DNA of 64,000 bases, taken from NCBI RefSeq assembly GCF_014696715.1, contig NZ_JACJQO010000010.1:1-64000 (forward strand), in the 5' to 3' direction. Positions 1-7,852 of this stretch are shown here, in pieces. The stretch's first letter is position 1, and every line of letters begins with the position of its first letter. The notes beneath the pieces were generated by a model. It did not search any database. It was given only the letters and a program-made list of their open reading frames with translations, and was not told the origin of the DNA. Position numbers and translations under genes: made by a program. Source of the stretch: Pseudanabaena sp. FACHB-2040. Lineage in GTDB: Bacteria; Cyanobacteriota; Cyanobacteriia; Phormidesmidales; Phormidesmidaceae.

Positions 1-29
1 AAAAGACCACATCTCATCGAGCTGAATCG

Positions 30-326
30 TCAGCCGTCCCGGTTTTTTTGGGTGACTTCGATGGTTCTCGGCGTTTGGTAGAACTTCTGATTGACATACA
101 TTTGCAACCACCGTTGAGAAACACCCGTCACCCGTGCAATCGCTGCCAGTGCTAGGCGTTCGAGCAACAACTTATCAATCAATTGGCGAGTCGTCTCATC
201 GATCGGTTGCCGGGTTGCCCCCTCAACGAATTGCCGTCCACAATCCTGGCACCGGAATCGGGGTTTGCCGTAATGGGTATGTCCGTATTTGATGATTTGA
301 GGAGATTGGCACTTAGGACAGTTCAT
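30..326 (-). CDS. IS1-family InsA-like protein (N-terminal part of transposase)
   Basis: A 98-residue protein starting MNCPKCQSP. A zinc-ribbon lies near the N-terminus (CPKC at residues 3-6 and CQDC at about 26-29), followed by a helix-turn-helix region ending in VSQRWLQMYVN. This is the DNA-binding half of IS1 transposase. ATG at 326 is preferred to 359 because the zinc-ribbon starts immediately. The frame ends at 30, but a slippery run A_AAA_AAC at 48-42 would let ribosomes move into the -1 frame, giving ...VTQKKPGRLTIQLDEMWSF, the expected start of the InsB catalytic half. Whether the whole transposase is intact cannot be seen. Confidence 0.85.
   Translation of the reverse strand: MNCPKCQSPQIIKYGHTHYGKPRFRCQDCGRQFVEGATRQPIDETTRQLIDKLLLERLALAAIARVTGVSQRWLQMYVNQKFYQTPRTIEVTQKNRDG
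42..48 (-). promoter_or_regulatory. Programmed -1 frameshift heptamer (A_AAA_AAC) between insA and insB frames
   Basis: On the minus strand the zero-frame codons are CAA AAA AAC with a run of seven A. Slipping back one base here connects the InsA frame to the InsB frame. This matches the known IS1 expression strategy. Function is inferred from the motif and from frame continuity. Confidence 0.7.
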
Positions 327-384
327 CAATTTGGCTGCAATGCTTGATGCTCCTAGCATATCAACTCGCCATTACTATTCATTA

Positions 385-513
385 CTACCCAGAATTTCGC
401 CCAACGACGGTTACAGTTGCACCTTCAGTCAAAAGAATTTCTGCAACTGCCTGCCCGATACCGCTGCTGCCCCCAATGATTAATGTTTGTTGCTGCTTAA
501 ATGCTTGGTACAT
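385..513 (-). pseudogene. Short-chain dehydrogenase/reductase (SDR), 5' fragment cut by the IS1 element
   Basis: The frame starts at ATG 513, has the Rossmann nucleotide-binding motif GGSSGIG at residues 14-20, and continues with AVAEILLTEGATVTVVGRN, which is the first beta-alpha-beta unit of an SDR. After 42 residues it meets a stop at 385-387, next to the IS1 element. A normal SDR is about 240-250 residues, so only the first sixth is left here. The rest may lie beyond the element, left of the window. It is divergent from the HxlR regulator gene at 668, a common arrangement for an HxlR-controlled reductase. The fragment is probably non-functional. Confidence 0.8.
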
Positions 514-593
514 AAGTATTTTCTTGCTGAAGTTCTAGAGCAATGCGCTTACAGCAAGCATATTAATCAACTTAATCTGAGCGCGAAAGTATG

Positions 594-610
594 TACCTTT
601 TGGTAAGGTA
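594..610. promoter_or_regulatory. Inverted repeat TACCTT-N5-AAGGTA, probable HxlR operator
   Basis: A perfect 6-bp inverted repeat with a 5-bp spacer lies in the divergent intergenic region between the SDR fragment and the HxlR gene. Regulators of this family bind such symmetric sites in the shared promoter. The role is inferred from position. Confidence 0.5.
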
Positions 611-667
611 GGCACTTTGGGGTAGAGATTAAGGCAGAGTATAGGAAAAAATCTTAGGCTGTGGTGA

Positions 668-997
668 ATGAACGGAAAGCAAGGTAAAAAAACGACTTCA
701 GTTGCCGCAATGGTGGAGTACGTTGTTGGTTGCAAGTGGTCAATTCAAATTCTCACCTTGATTTATCGGGGTATTGATCGCCCTGGAGCAATTACACGCT
801 CCATTGATGGGCTGACAACAAAGGTGCAGAACGACTGTCTAAGCAAACTGGTTCGGTTCGGCATTTTGAAAAAGATTTCCTACCCAGAGATTCCACCCCG
901 AGTTGAATACAAGCTGACCGACTTTGGGCAACGCTTCATTGCAATTTTGGATATGGTTGAAGCGTTGCAGCGTGAAATAGACGAATCGACGATATGA
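668..997 (+). CDS. HxlR-family winged-helix transcriptional regulator
   Basis: A 109-residue protein with the HxlR core: VEYVVGCKWSIQIL (residues about 16-29), the recognition-helix region TTKVQNDCLSKLVRFGIL and the wing motif ISYPEIPPRVEYKLTDFG. HxlR proteins usually sense reactive aldehydes/electrophiles or redox change and control a neighbouring reductase. The divergent neighbour is the SDR destroyed by IS1, so this is now a regulator without its local target. A Cys at about residue 22 (VGCKW) could be redox-sensitive, which is inference. The start at 668 has a weak upstream GGTG; no better start is seen. Confidence 0.85.
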   Translation: MNGKQGKKTTSVAAMVEYVVGCKWSIQILTLIYRGIDRPGAITRSIDGLTTKVQNDCLSKLVRFGILKKISYPEIPPRVEYKLTDFGQRFIAILDMVEALQREIDESTI

Positions 998-1039
998 CAG
1001 GTTGAAGTTGAGGGCTAAGCAACTTCACAAACCCGCAAG

Positions 1040-1942
1040 CTATTTTCGAAGCTTTGACTTGAGCCGCTTACGCGCGCGTCGGCTGAATTGATTGGTCTGT
1101 TGTCCGATCACAACGCTCACTAGCACGATCGCAATGCCAACCAGCTGAATTGGCGTGAACGTTTGGCCTAGGAAAATAAATCCGATGAGCGTTGCGACTA
1201 GAGGACTCATTAACCCCAGATATGAGACCGCCGAAGCTTTGAGCTTATCAATTCCCCGAAACCAAAGCGCATAGGCGAGCCCAGTACCGACTAAGCCCAG
1301 ATAAACAAAGCCTAGCAGGTTGGTTGTTGAGATCTGGGTTATTGGCCCTTCGACGATTAGGGCAATTGGCAGTAGAACGAGTCCGCCCACTGTTAACTGC
1401 CACGCTGTAAACACAAGTAGGGAGACTGGGCGCTTCCACCGTTTTACCAGCACCGTTCCTAGACCCATTGTTACGGCTCCGGCAATCGCGGCAATAATGC
1501 CAATACTATCCAGGCGGGCGGCCGGGCCGAGAACCAGCAGGCCGACGCCGATGAAGCCAACGATCGCTGCCACAATCGACAGCTTAGATGGCTTTTCATT
1601 CAGTAGTGTCCAGGAAAACAATACGACTAATAAGGGCTGGATCGCGCCTGCTGTTGCCGCAACACCACCCGGAAGGCGATAAGCAGCTATGAACAGTAGC
1701 GCTTGAAAGATGCCGATATTGAGGCTGCCCAAGAGCAAAATGCGCCACCACCAAATCCCTTTAGGCAACTGCCTAAACCAGGCGGTGAGCAGAAGACCTA
1801 TGGGTAGCGATCGCAAAGCAGCCACCAGCAGGGGATGGTTGGGCGGTAGGAGTTCAGTCGCCACAAAATAGGTCGTTCCCCAGGTTATCGGGGCCAACGC
1901 GGTCAGCAAAATGTCGGACAAGCGAGCAGGGGCTGTCTTCAT
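1040..1942 (-). CDS. EamA/DMT-family membrane transporter
   Basis: A 300-residue, highly hydrophobic protein with about ten predicted membrane helices in two repeated halves, the EamA (drug/metabolite transporter) layout. Typical pieces are APITWGTTYFVATELLP near the N-terminus, GGVAATAGAIQPLLVVLFSW at the end of the first half, and ASAVSYLGLMSPLVATLIGF in the second half. The C-terminus is strongly basic (RRARKRLKSKLRK). Family members export amino acids or small metabolites; the substrate cannot be predicted. It is divergent from a MarR gene, and repeated ATCTTGATG motifs cover the shared promoter, so MarR control with ligand-induced efflux is the natural inference. Confidence 0.9.
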   Translation of the reverse strand: MKTAPARLSDILLTALAPITWGTTYFVATELLPPNHPLLVAALRSLPIGLLLTAWFRQLPKGIWWWRILLLGSLNIGIFQALLFIAAYRLPGGVAATAGAIQPLLVVLFSWTLLNEKPSKLSIVAAIVGFIGVGLLVLGPAARLDSIGIIAAIAGAVTMGLGTVLVKRWKRPVSLLVFTAWQLTVGGLVLLPIALIVEGPITQISTTNLLGFVYLGLVGTGLAYALWFRGIDKLKASAVSYLGLMSPLVATLIGFIFLGQTFTPIQLVGIAIVLVSVVIGQQTNQFSRRARKRLKSKLRK

Positions 1943-1949
1943 AAAAAAT

Positions 1950-2006
1950 ATCTTGATGACGAGTATCTTGATGTCAAGATTCTAGCACTTGTCTTGATGG
2001 TAAGAT
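1950..2006. promoter_or_regulatory. MarR-type operator array between eamA-like and marR-like genes
   Basis: A perfect palindrome ATCTTGA-TG-TCAAGAT lies at 1965-1980. It is flanked by a direct copy ATCTTGATG at 1950-1958 and a weaker inverted copy TCTTGATGGTAAGA at 1992-2005. All lie in the 99-bp space between the two divergent start codons. Symmetric sites of this size are typical for dimeric MarR proteins. Confidence 0.75.
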
Positions 2007-2041
2007 AGTTTCCTTCAAGACTCTTGGTGAGTAGCCTCTCA

Positions 2042-2536
2042 ATGAATTCCGATCCAGTCGATGCGATTTTGGCTCAATGGCAGAAAGAGCGCCCTGACCT
2101 GGATGTGTCACCTATGGGCATCGTCGGAAGGGTAGGGCGGCTGTCTAAATATTTAGATCGAGCCATTCAAGAGACGTTTTCGGACTTTGGCTTGAATGCT
2201 GGGGAATTTGACGTGTTGGCGACCCTGCGTCGCTCTGGTCAGCCGTACCAGCTTTCACCAACCGAGCTATTCAATACTTTGATGGTTTCATCCGGCACGA
2301 TGACGCATCGGATTGATCGCTTAGAGCAAGCTGACCTGGTGAAGCGCACACCTGATCCAAGCGATCGTCGAGGGACACTAATTGAGTTAACTGACAAGGG
2401 TTTCAACCTTATTGAAAAAGCTGTTGAGGCCCATGTTGCCAATGAGCATCGCCTTCTTGCTGTTTTAGAGGATGCGGAACGTGACGCGCTGACTCAGTTG
2501 CTGCGTAAGCTGCTAACTTCGTTTGAGACGTATTGA
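2042..2536 (+). CDS. MarR-family transcriptional regulator
   Basis: A 164-residue protein with the full MarR winged-helix fold: LNAGEFDVLATLRRSG, the recognition segment LMVSSGTMTHRIDRLEQADLVKR (about residues 84-106) and the wing PDPSDRRGTLIELTDKG, whose DRR motif is the family signature. ATG 2042 is preferred over the upstream TTG at 2024; a GGTGAG stands 10 bases before it. It is divergent from the EamA transporter, with a palindromic operator between them, and is followed after 25 bases by a GNAT acetyltransferase in the same direction, likely one transcript. The ligand is unknown. Confidence 0.93.
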   Translation: MNSDPVDAILAQWQKERPDLDVSPMGIVGRVGRLSKYLDRAIQETFSDFGLNAGEFDVLATLRRSGQPYQLSPTELFNTLMVSSGTMTHRIDRLEQADLVKRTPDPSDRRGTLIELTDKGFNLIEKAVEAHVANEHRLLAVLEDAERDALTQLLRKLLTSFETY

Positions 2537-2561
2537 GGTTAGCGGAAGAGGGTAACAAGAA

Positions 2562-3002
2562 ATGGAAGTTGTCTTAGCTAGTTTTGAACATCTCGCAGAA
2601 TTGTCAGACCTGTTTGATCAGTACCGCGTTTTTTACCAGCAGCCCACAGATCTTGCAGCCGCGACGAAGTTCCTTCAAGACCGCTTTAAAAACGAGGACT
2701 CTACTCTGCTTGCCGCGATTGAAAACGGGTCTTTGGCTGGGTTTACCCAGCTTTACCCCAGTTTCTCTTCGGTTGCGATGAAGCGCATCTGGATTCTCAA
2801 CGATCTGTTTGTGGCACCTCCTTTTAGGAAACAAGGAGTTGCTAAGCTATTGATGCTTGCGGCCGAGAAGTACGCAAGAGAAAGTGAGGCAGCCCGAATC
2901 GTTTTATCTACTCAAATATCTAATGCTACCGCTCAGTCTCTCTACCAATCTTTGGGATACTGCAGAGACGAGGAATTCTATCACTATGCGCTGCATCTGT
3001 AG
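2562..3002 (+). CDS. GNAT-family N-acetyltransferase
   Basis: A 146-residue single-domain GNAT. The acetyl-CoA pyrophosphate-binding motif is RKQGVAKLLM (about residues 88-97) after the strand WILNDLFVAPPF, and the C-terminal motif B region reads NATAQSLYQSLGY. It follows the MarR gene by 25 bases, so it is probably co-transcribed and may inactivate the compound exported by the EamA transporter; that link is inference from context only. The acceptor substrate cannot be predicted. Confidence 0.88.
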   Translation: MEVVLASFEHLAELSDLFDQYRVFYQQPTDLAAATKFLQDRFKNEDSTLLAAIENGSLAGFTQLYPSFSSVAMKRIWILNDLFVAPPFRKQGVAKLLMLAAEKYARESEAARIVLSTQISNATAQSLYQSLGYCRDEEFYHYALHL

Positions 3003-3059
3003 TCGCACAATAAACTCAGAGCTATTTGAACAATTCTTTCAGCCCGTCTGATTGGTAAA

Positions 3060-3100
3060 GAATCTCCCTGACCGCCTTGAGAGGGGGGGCAGGGAGATTC
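3060..3100. terminator. Hairpin terminator between convergent genes
   Basis: Perfect 11-bp stem GAATCTCCCTG (3060-3070) and CAGGGAGATTC (3090-3100) around a G-rich 19-base loop, between the convergent GNAT and TPR-like genes. No strong T tract follows on either side, so it may act as a bidirectional but weak terminator. Confidence 0.6.
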
Positions 3101-3155
3101 TATATGTAGGCCTGCTATTGCTCAAACAGCTTCTCAGACAGGCTTGAGAAACAGA

Positions 3156-4850
3156 TTAGAGCGATTCTGTGACTTCAATCGCCTGCTCTAGCACCGCAGT
3201 GACTTTTTCCCGCTTGGAGTCTCCAAATAACCCTATAGTGAAGTCGGTTAGGTTTGCAAAGATGCTTTGCAGCCTGCCTTGTTCTGCTGAATCTTTTGCA
3301 GTGTAGCCTTGAGCGATCGCAACTAACGCCTGGGCTTTGTAAATCCCGTCGTTAATAGATTGGGCTACCTGTAGCGCCGTTTCGAGCTGTCCTTGTTGGG
3401 CAAATCCACGTGCGATCGCAGGCAGTAGCCAGTCCATTTGCTGAGTCTCGGCAATTTGCAGGGCCTGGTCGGCCTGACCCGCTTTCACATAGGCAAGGGC
3501 GATATCTGGCATAAAGCCTTCTAGCGAGCCGCTTTGAACAATCTGCAGCGCCTGCTCAGGTTGGCCTGCCTCTACATAACCAATAGCGACCTCAGATAAA
3601 ATGCCTTTTACCTGATAAGTCTGAACAAAGTCCCAGGCTTGCTCGGGCTGTTTTTCCATGAGATAGTACCGGGTAATCTCAACTAGCGCTGTGTTGCGGC
3701 GGCTGCCACTTCTCTGCGCCAGTTCTACGGCGGCTTCTGAGTTGCCTGCCTTGGCCTGTGCGAGCGCAATTTGCTGGAAGGCAACCTCCCGCTCCACCCC
3801 AGACTCAATGGTTTCCGCAATTTGCAGCGCCTGCTCAAAGTCGCCCAGCTTGGCATATCCCTCCGCAACTCTGCTCACGGCATTCCCATGGTAAAGGGCT
3901 GGGTCGCTCACAAGGGTCTTGGCCTCGGTCCAGGTTTCAGCCAAAAGGGTTTTAGCCTTAGCTTCCTGGGCTAGCTCACCATATAGAATGGCTGCGTCAA
4001 CCTGATGCTGAATCCGATCAAGCGGAAAAGGTTGGCTTGAGAGCGTTTGGATTTTGGGCACAGCCTGATCGAGCACTGCGAGTGCCTGTGGCTCTGCTCC
4101 AGTGGCGGCAAATTCCCGAGCAATCTGAAGCATCGAAGAAACCTGCAGCGAGGCTGCTTCGCTTGACGGGGCTAGATCAGAGGCGGTGCTGCTCTCTAGC
4201 GCCTGCTCTAGTACCAGCGGCACCAACTCCGTATGGCCCTCTGTCTTGAGCCGATGGGCCATGTAAGTCAACGTTTGACTTCTGTGGTACTGATTGTCTA
4301 TGCTCTGGGCCAGGGTAATTGCCTGGTTTAGCGGCTCAGTGGCACGTTCAGACTGACCCGCTTTGACCCAATAACCCGCTAGCTCTGTCAGGGGCAGGGG
4401 AGTTCCCAATCCACTGCTCAGCTCAATTGCCAGGTCAAGGTGTCCGTCCTCGGCATACTCTCTGGCCCGGTTGGCTAGAGATTCTGTAGGAGACGTGGCG
4501 CTGCTGCTACAGCCGGTTGCTTCTTGGCGTACGGCAGTTTCAATCGCGTCTGCTAACAGCGCCTTTCCTTGATCGTCTTGCCCGACCAGAAGGTAGCTGC
4601 CTGCAATTCTGGCTAAAGCGTTGCCCTGATAACACTGAAAATCCATCGCCTTAGTTGAGCGAAGCGCCTGATCTAGAACTTCGTTTAACCGCTCAGATTT
4701 TCCTAGTTCGGCGTACTCAAAGGCAATATCGGCCAGTAATCCTGCTTTTATATCCTGAGGCTCGATGGCGCTTGCCTCGCCAGCTAAACTCACAACAGCC
4801 ATCAAAGTGAGCGCTGCAATTTTTGAAAGTTGCTTGAAGTGCTGAGCCAT
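3156..4850 (-). CDS. Secreted helical-repeat (TPR-like) protein of unknown function
   Basis: 564 residues. A Sec signal peptide is clear: KQLSKIAALTLMAVVSLAG followed by a probable cleavage site after EASA (about residue 29). The rest is a chain of helical hairpins with a repeating pattern of the type A-x-Y-x-x-A-G-Q-x-x-Q-A-L-Q-I-A-x-x, for example YVEAGQPEQALQIVQ, YVKAGQADQALQIAE and FAQQGQLETALQVAQ, each about 33-40 residues. This is TPR/Sel1-like architecture usually used for protein-protein contacts in the periplasm. Cyanobacteria carry many such proteins without assigned function. It stands alone between convergent GNAT and TetR genes. Confidence 0.75.
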   Translation of the reverse strand: MAQHFKQLSKIAALTLMAVVSLAGEASAIEPQDIKAGLLADIAFEYAELGKSERLNEVLDQALRSTKAMDFQCYQGNALARIAGSYLLVGQDDQGKALLADAIETAVRQEATGCSSSATSPTESLANRAREYAEDGHLDLAIELSSGLGTPLPLTELAGYWVKAGQSERATEPLNQAITLAQSIDNQYHRSQTLTYMAHRLKTEGHTELVPLVLEQALESSTASDLAPSSEAASLQVSSMLQIAREFAATGAEPQALAVLDQAVPKIQTLSSQPFPLDRIQHQVDAAILYGELAQEAKAKTLLAETWTEAKTLVSDPALYHGNAVSRVAEGYAKLGDFEQALQIAETIESGVEREVAFQQIALAQAKAGNSEAAVELAQRSGSRRNTALVEITRYYLMEKQPEQAWDFVQTYQVKGILSEVAIGYVEAGQPEQALQIVQSGSLEGFMPDIALAYVKAGQADQALQIAETQQMDWLLPAIARGFAQQGQLETALQVAQSINDGIYKAQALVAIAQGYTAKDSAEQGRLQSIFANLTDFTIGLFGDSKREKVTAVLEQAIEVTESL

Positions 4851-5049
4851 AGTAAAAACCTTGAAATCGACTTTCAGGTGGAGTAAGTTGCGACTCTACA
4901 GGCGAACTGGCGATGCACTGACGGGTATTAATAGCTTCAGTTTCGCCCAGCTAGTGATCAAAGACAGCAGTATCGGGAAATTTGAGCCTCAACTTTATAT
5001 GAGCCTTAACTTTATAAATGTTTGTCTATTGCTGCGTTGGCTTAAGCCG

Positions 5050-5643
5050 TTAAGTAGCCTGCTGCCGAATATGAGCGATCGCAACTAGCAGCGCATCTAG
5101 CATGACCTTATAGCTGGCATCTGAAGATCGGCTGAGCGTCATTAATTCTGCCTGCTCCCTCATGATGAACCCATAAACTGCAGCGTTGACCAGGCGCATG
5201 ATATCGATGAGGGCATCGTCATTTAATTCATATAGCTGCAGCGACCTTTGCAGAAACTGTAATGACTCCTTAATAATCTCCGCTTCTTCGGGGTCGGCAG
5301 GCCGCATCTGGTAGTGCATCATCACCGCATACTGGGCCGGATGATGCTGGGCAAAATTACGGGTTAGCTGGGCTCCTGCTCGAAGCAAGGCGTCGGGCTC
5401 TGTGATGCCAGCGGTTTGTTGCTTGCAGTCTGATAGGTAACTGCGCCAAATTGCTAGGGCAACGGCTCTGCGCAGCCCGGTATTGCCATCGAGGTGTTTG
5501 TAGATAGCAGGCGGCTTAATGCCCAGGGCTCGGGCAACTCGATTTACGCCTAGAGCAGCTTCTCCCTCCTGGTCGAGACATGCGATCGCAGCGTTTACTA
5601 CATCCTGCTGCGTCAGAGATTTCTCTTTGATTGGACGCCCCAT
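5050..5643 (-). CDS. TetR/AcrR-family transcriptional regulator
   Basis: 197 residues. The N-terminal helix-turn-helix reads LTQQDVVNAAIACLDQEG ... NRVARALGIKPPAIYKHL (residues about 9-52), the standard TetR DNA-binding domain; the C-terminal two thirds is a helical ligand-binding domain. It is divergent from the amidase gene at 5709. A perfect 21-bp palindrome (5651-5671) begins eight bases before its own start codon, so autoregulation and control of the amidase are likely. The ligand is unknown, possibly a substrate or product of the amidase. Confidence 0.9.
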   Translation of the reverse strand: MGRPIKEKSLTQQDVVNAAIACLDQEGEAALGVNRVARALGIKPPAIYKHLDGNTGLRRAVALAIWRSYLSDCKQQTAGITEPDALLRAGAQLTRNFAQHHPAQYAVMMHYQMRPADPEEAEIIKESLQFLQRSLQLYELNDDALIDIMRLVNAAVYGFIMREQAELMTLSRSSDASYKVMLDALLVAIAHIRQQAT

Positions 5644-5650
5644 AGGTAAA

Positions 5651-5671
5651 TTAGTTAACTCAGTTAACTAA
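5651..5671. promoter_or_regulatory. 21-bp perfect palindrome, TetR operator
   Basis: TTAGTTAACT-c-AGTTAACTAA, ten-base arms with a one-base centre, in the 65-bp space between the divergent TetR and amidase starts. Size and symmetry fit a TetR dimer site. Confidence 0.85.
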
Positions 5672-5708
5672 AAGTGAATACAATTAACCTTATCAAAGAC
5701 ATTGGCTG

Positions 5709-7193
5709 ATGCTTATGACTAACCTCGCTTTTGCCTCGGCCCATCAGCTAGCTCAGATGATTTGCGATCGCACCGTTTCTGCGGTCGAAGTTCTAGAGGC
5801 TCTGCTGACCCAGATTGCCAAGCACAACTCAAAGCTGAATGCGATTTGCACCCTGGATGAAGACCGCGCTCGTAGCAGGGCACAAGAGGCTGATGAAGCT
5901 CTGGCTAGAGGAGACGTTTGGGGGCCGTTGCACGGTGTCCCAATCACGATCAAAGATATCTTTGAAACGGCAGGGCTCCGCACCACGTCGGGCTACATCC
6001 CCTTAAAAGACTACATTCCTCAGGCTGATGCGACGGCTGTGGCTCGGCTGCGAGCTGCAGGGGCCATCATCCTTGGAAAAACGAACCTGGCAGAGCTGGC
6101 GGGCGATTTTCAGAGCACCAATTCCCTATTTCCGAGGGTGAACAATCCCTGGAATCTCGGCTATACAGCGGGCGGTAGTTCGGGGGGAAGCGCAGCTGCG
6201 ATCGCAGCCGGACTTTCTCCATTAGACATCGGGAATGATATTGCCGGATCTGTGCGTCAACCTGCTCACTTCTGCGGAATCTATAGCCTCAAGCCAACCG
6301 ATCGGCGCATCTCCACGGCAGGCATGATTCCTGAGGTGCCGGGAATGCCCTACTGTCTGAGGCAAATGATGACCGTGGGATGTTTTGCGCGATCGCTCGA
6401 AGACATTCGCCTCTGCTTTTCGCTGCTTGCAGGGGCAGATCCGCGTCGCCCTGATGTTCCACCCGTGCCGCTTGATTCGCCTTCTGGCAAGACACTGGCG
6501 CATCTTAAATTGGCCTGGGCTGACGAATGGGCCGAGGTTCCAGTGGCTACCGATATTCGATCTGCAATGCAGAGTGTTGCTCAAATGCTGACCCAAGCGG
6601 GGGCTCAAGTTGAACGCTGGCGGCCCCCAGACTTTGATCTGCATCACATTCTCGGTCTGTATGGGAAAGTGGCCGCCTACATCAATATCCACGCCCAGCC
6701 CGTTGACCGTTACAATCTCCAGCGCAGTGCAAAGCAAATCTATCGCACTGCAACTCAAGGCGATAAGGAACTGCGAAAGCTGGGAGACTTCAGCCGCCTG
6801 CTGCCTGAGCTATTAAACCCTAGCTTGAAAGGTTATTTTGAAGCTCTGACTGAGCAAGATCACTTGACAGCCCAGATCGATGCCGCATTGGAACCGTGGG
6901 ATGCCTGGCTCATTCCCGTGGCTGCAACGCCTGCCTTTACCCACCGCCCTGCCTGGACTGCGGTTGAGATTAACAACAAAGAATATCCCCATGCCGTTGC
7001 GAACGGTGCCTACACTATGCCCTTCAACCTGAGCGGTCATCCTGCAGTAGTGATTCCTATTGGGCAGACACAGCAGGGTTTGCCGATTGGGATGCAGATT
7101 GTAGGCAAGCGCTGGCGAGAGATGGAGCTACTTGCGATCGCACAAGAACTCGATCAGCTGGTGGGGGATTTTCAGCTGCCGCCAGGCTATTGA
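5709..7193 (+). CDS. Amidase of the amidase-signature (AS) family
   Basis: 494 residues, full length for AS-family amidases. The catalytic Lys is K82 in GVPITIKD; the glycine/serine-rich signature GGSSGGSAAA starts at residue 155; the Ser-cis-Ser-Lys triad can be assigned as S157, S181 (DIAGSVRQPA) and K82, with spacings identical to those of FAAH. It hydrolyses an amide to acid and amine or ammonia; the substrate is not predictable. It lacks the gatA context (no gatB/gatC nearby), so a catabolic amidase is more likely than the tRNA amidotransferase subunit. ATG 5715 is an alternative start. Controlled by the divergent TetR protein through the palindrome at 5651-5671 (inferred). Confidence 0.9.
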   Translation: MLMTNLAFASAHQLAQMICDRTVSAVEVLEALLTQIAKHNSKLNAICTLDEDRARSRAQEADEALARGDVWGPLHGVPITIKDIFETAGLRTTSGYIPLKDYIPQADATAVARLRAAGAIILGKTNLAELAGDFQSTNSLFPRVNNPWNLGYTAGGSSGGSAAAIAAGLSPLDIGNDIAGSVRQPAHFCGIYSLKPTDRRISTAGMIPEVPGMPYCLRQMMTVGCFARSLEDIRLCFSLLAGADPRRPDVPPVPLDSPSGKTLAHLKLAWADEWAEVPVATDIRSAMQSVAQMLTQAGAQVERWRPPDFDLHHILGLYGKVAAYINIHAQPVDRYNLQRSAKQIYRTATQGDKELRKLGDFSRLLPELLNPSLKGYFEALTEQDHLTAQIDAALEPWDAWLIPVAATPAFTHRPAWTAVEINNKEYPHAVANGAYTMPFNLSGHPAVVIPIGQTQQGLPIGMQIVGKRWREMELLAIAQELDQLVGDFQLPPGY

Positions 7194-7404
7194 ATGTGCG
7201 ATCGCAGGTAGGCTGCAACACCGAGTTCTTTGAAGAGGCAGGAGCCTCACAAAATAGAGCAAGAATCCGCAAGAAAAGGTTTTTAGCTATTTATAGAATT
7301 GGCGAGCTTGGCAGAGCGTCAAAATCTACGCTGGGCTAAAAGCAGCTTATGCCAAGGTGATCGCGCCGCTTAGGTCTGAAATCACTTCACCTGCAACCAT
7401 TGCT

Positions 7405-7782
7405 ATGATTAAGTTCGTTTACTGCATTTGCAAACGGTCTGATTTATCAGACGCAGAGTTTCGCACCTACTGGCGGGAGACGCATGGAGCCCTCATCCGT
7501 AGCCTAGCTCAGACCATTCGGGCCAAAAAGTATATTCAGAGTCACAGACTAGATACGCCCATTAATGCTGAACTGGTTAAATCACGAGGGCTAGAGCCAC
7601 TGCCCTACGATGGGGTGACAGAAATCTGGTGGGACAGCATGGAAGAATTTTTAGCAGGGGTAAACTCTCCCGAAGGCATTGCAGCTGCTCAACAATACGT
7701 TGCTGATGAAGCTAATTTTGCTGACTTCTCAAAGTCGCGTGCCTTCTTGACTGAAGAACACACCATTTTTGATCTGACATAA
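7405..7782 (+). CDS. EthD-domain protein
   Basis: 125 residues starting MIKFVYCICKR. The EthD motif is FRTYWRETHGALIRSLA (about residues 20-36), and the second half continues the dimeric alpha/beta-barrel fold with YDGVTEIWWDSMEEFLAG. EthD proteins are small ferredoxin-like folds found with catabolic gene clusters; several act in polyketide or ether breakdown and many have no known reaction. ATG 7405 is preferred to an upstream GTG at 7357 because the fold starts here. It follows the amidase by 211 bases and precedes a SnoaL-like gene, suggesting a small catabolic group. Confidence 0.82.
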   Translation: MIKFVYCICKRSDLSDAEFRTYWRETHGALIRSLAQTIRAKKYIQSHRLDTPINAELVKSRGLEPLPYDGVTEIWWDSMEEFLAGVNSPEGIAAAQQYVADEANFADFSKSRAFLTEEHTIFDLT

Positions 7783-7852
7783 GCGCTTATGTCTTGAGCG
7801 GGTGATACGACTGGTTTAACAGGTCAAACTATAGAAGGACAATTAGAGAAAA

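Larger units (their letters stand above)
1..386 (-). mobile_element. IS1-family insertion sequence, 5' part (runs off the left edge)
   Basis: The minus strand carries an InsA-like reading frame followed, in another frame, by the start of an InsB-like frame that reads KKPGRLTIQLDEMWSF at the window edge. This two-frame layout is typical of IS1. The element is inserted in a short-chain dehydrogenase gene whose 5' end is at 385-513. The outer boundary must lie between the insA start (326) and about 386, where dehydrogenase similarity stops. The far end, the second inverted repeat and the target duplication are outside the window, so the boundary cannot be fixed here. Confidence 0.8.

Noticed and set aside
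344-538. Plus-strand frame of 64 residues
   Set aside because: It is the antisense of the SDR fragment and IS1 edge; the minus-strand reading gives a Rossmann motif, this one gives nothing.
4037-4249. Plus-strand frames inside the TPR-like gene
   Set aside because: Antisense shadows of a long repeat-rich gene with consistent coding pattern on the minus strand.
6222-6758. 178-codon minus-strand frame within the amidase gene
   Set aside because: Overlaps the AS catalytic core completely and shows no known motif; shadow of the amidase.
5709-7193. GatA (tRNA amidotransferase subunit A) for the amidase
   Set aside because: No gatB or gatC nearby and a TetR/EthD/SnoaL context; the catalytic triad alone cannot separate them, but a catabolic amidase fits better.
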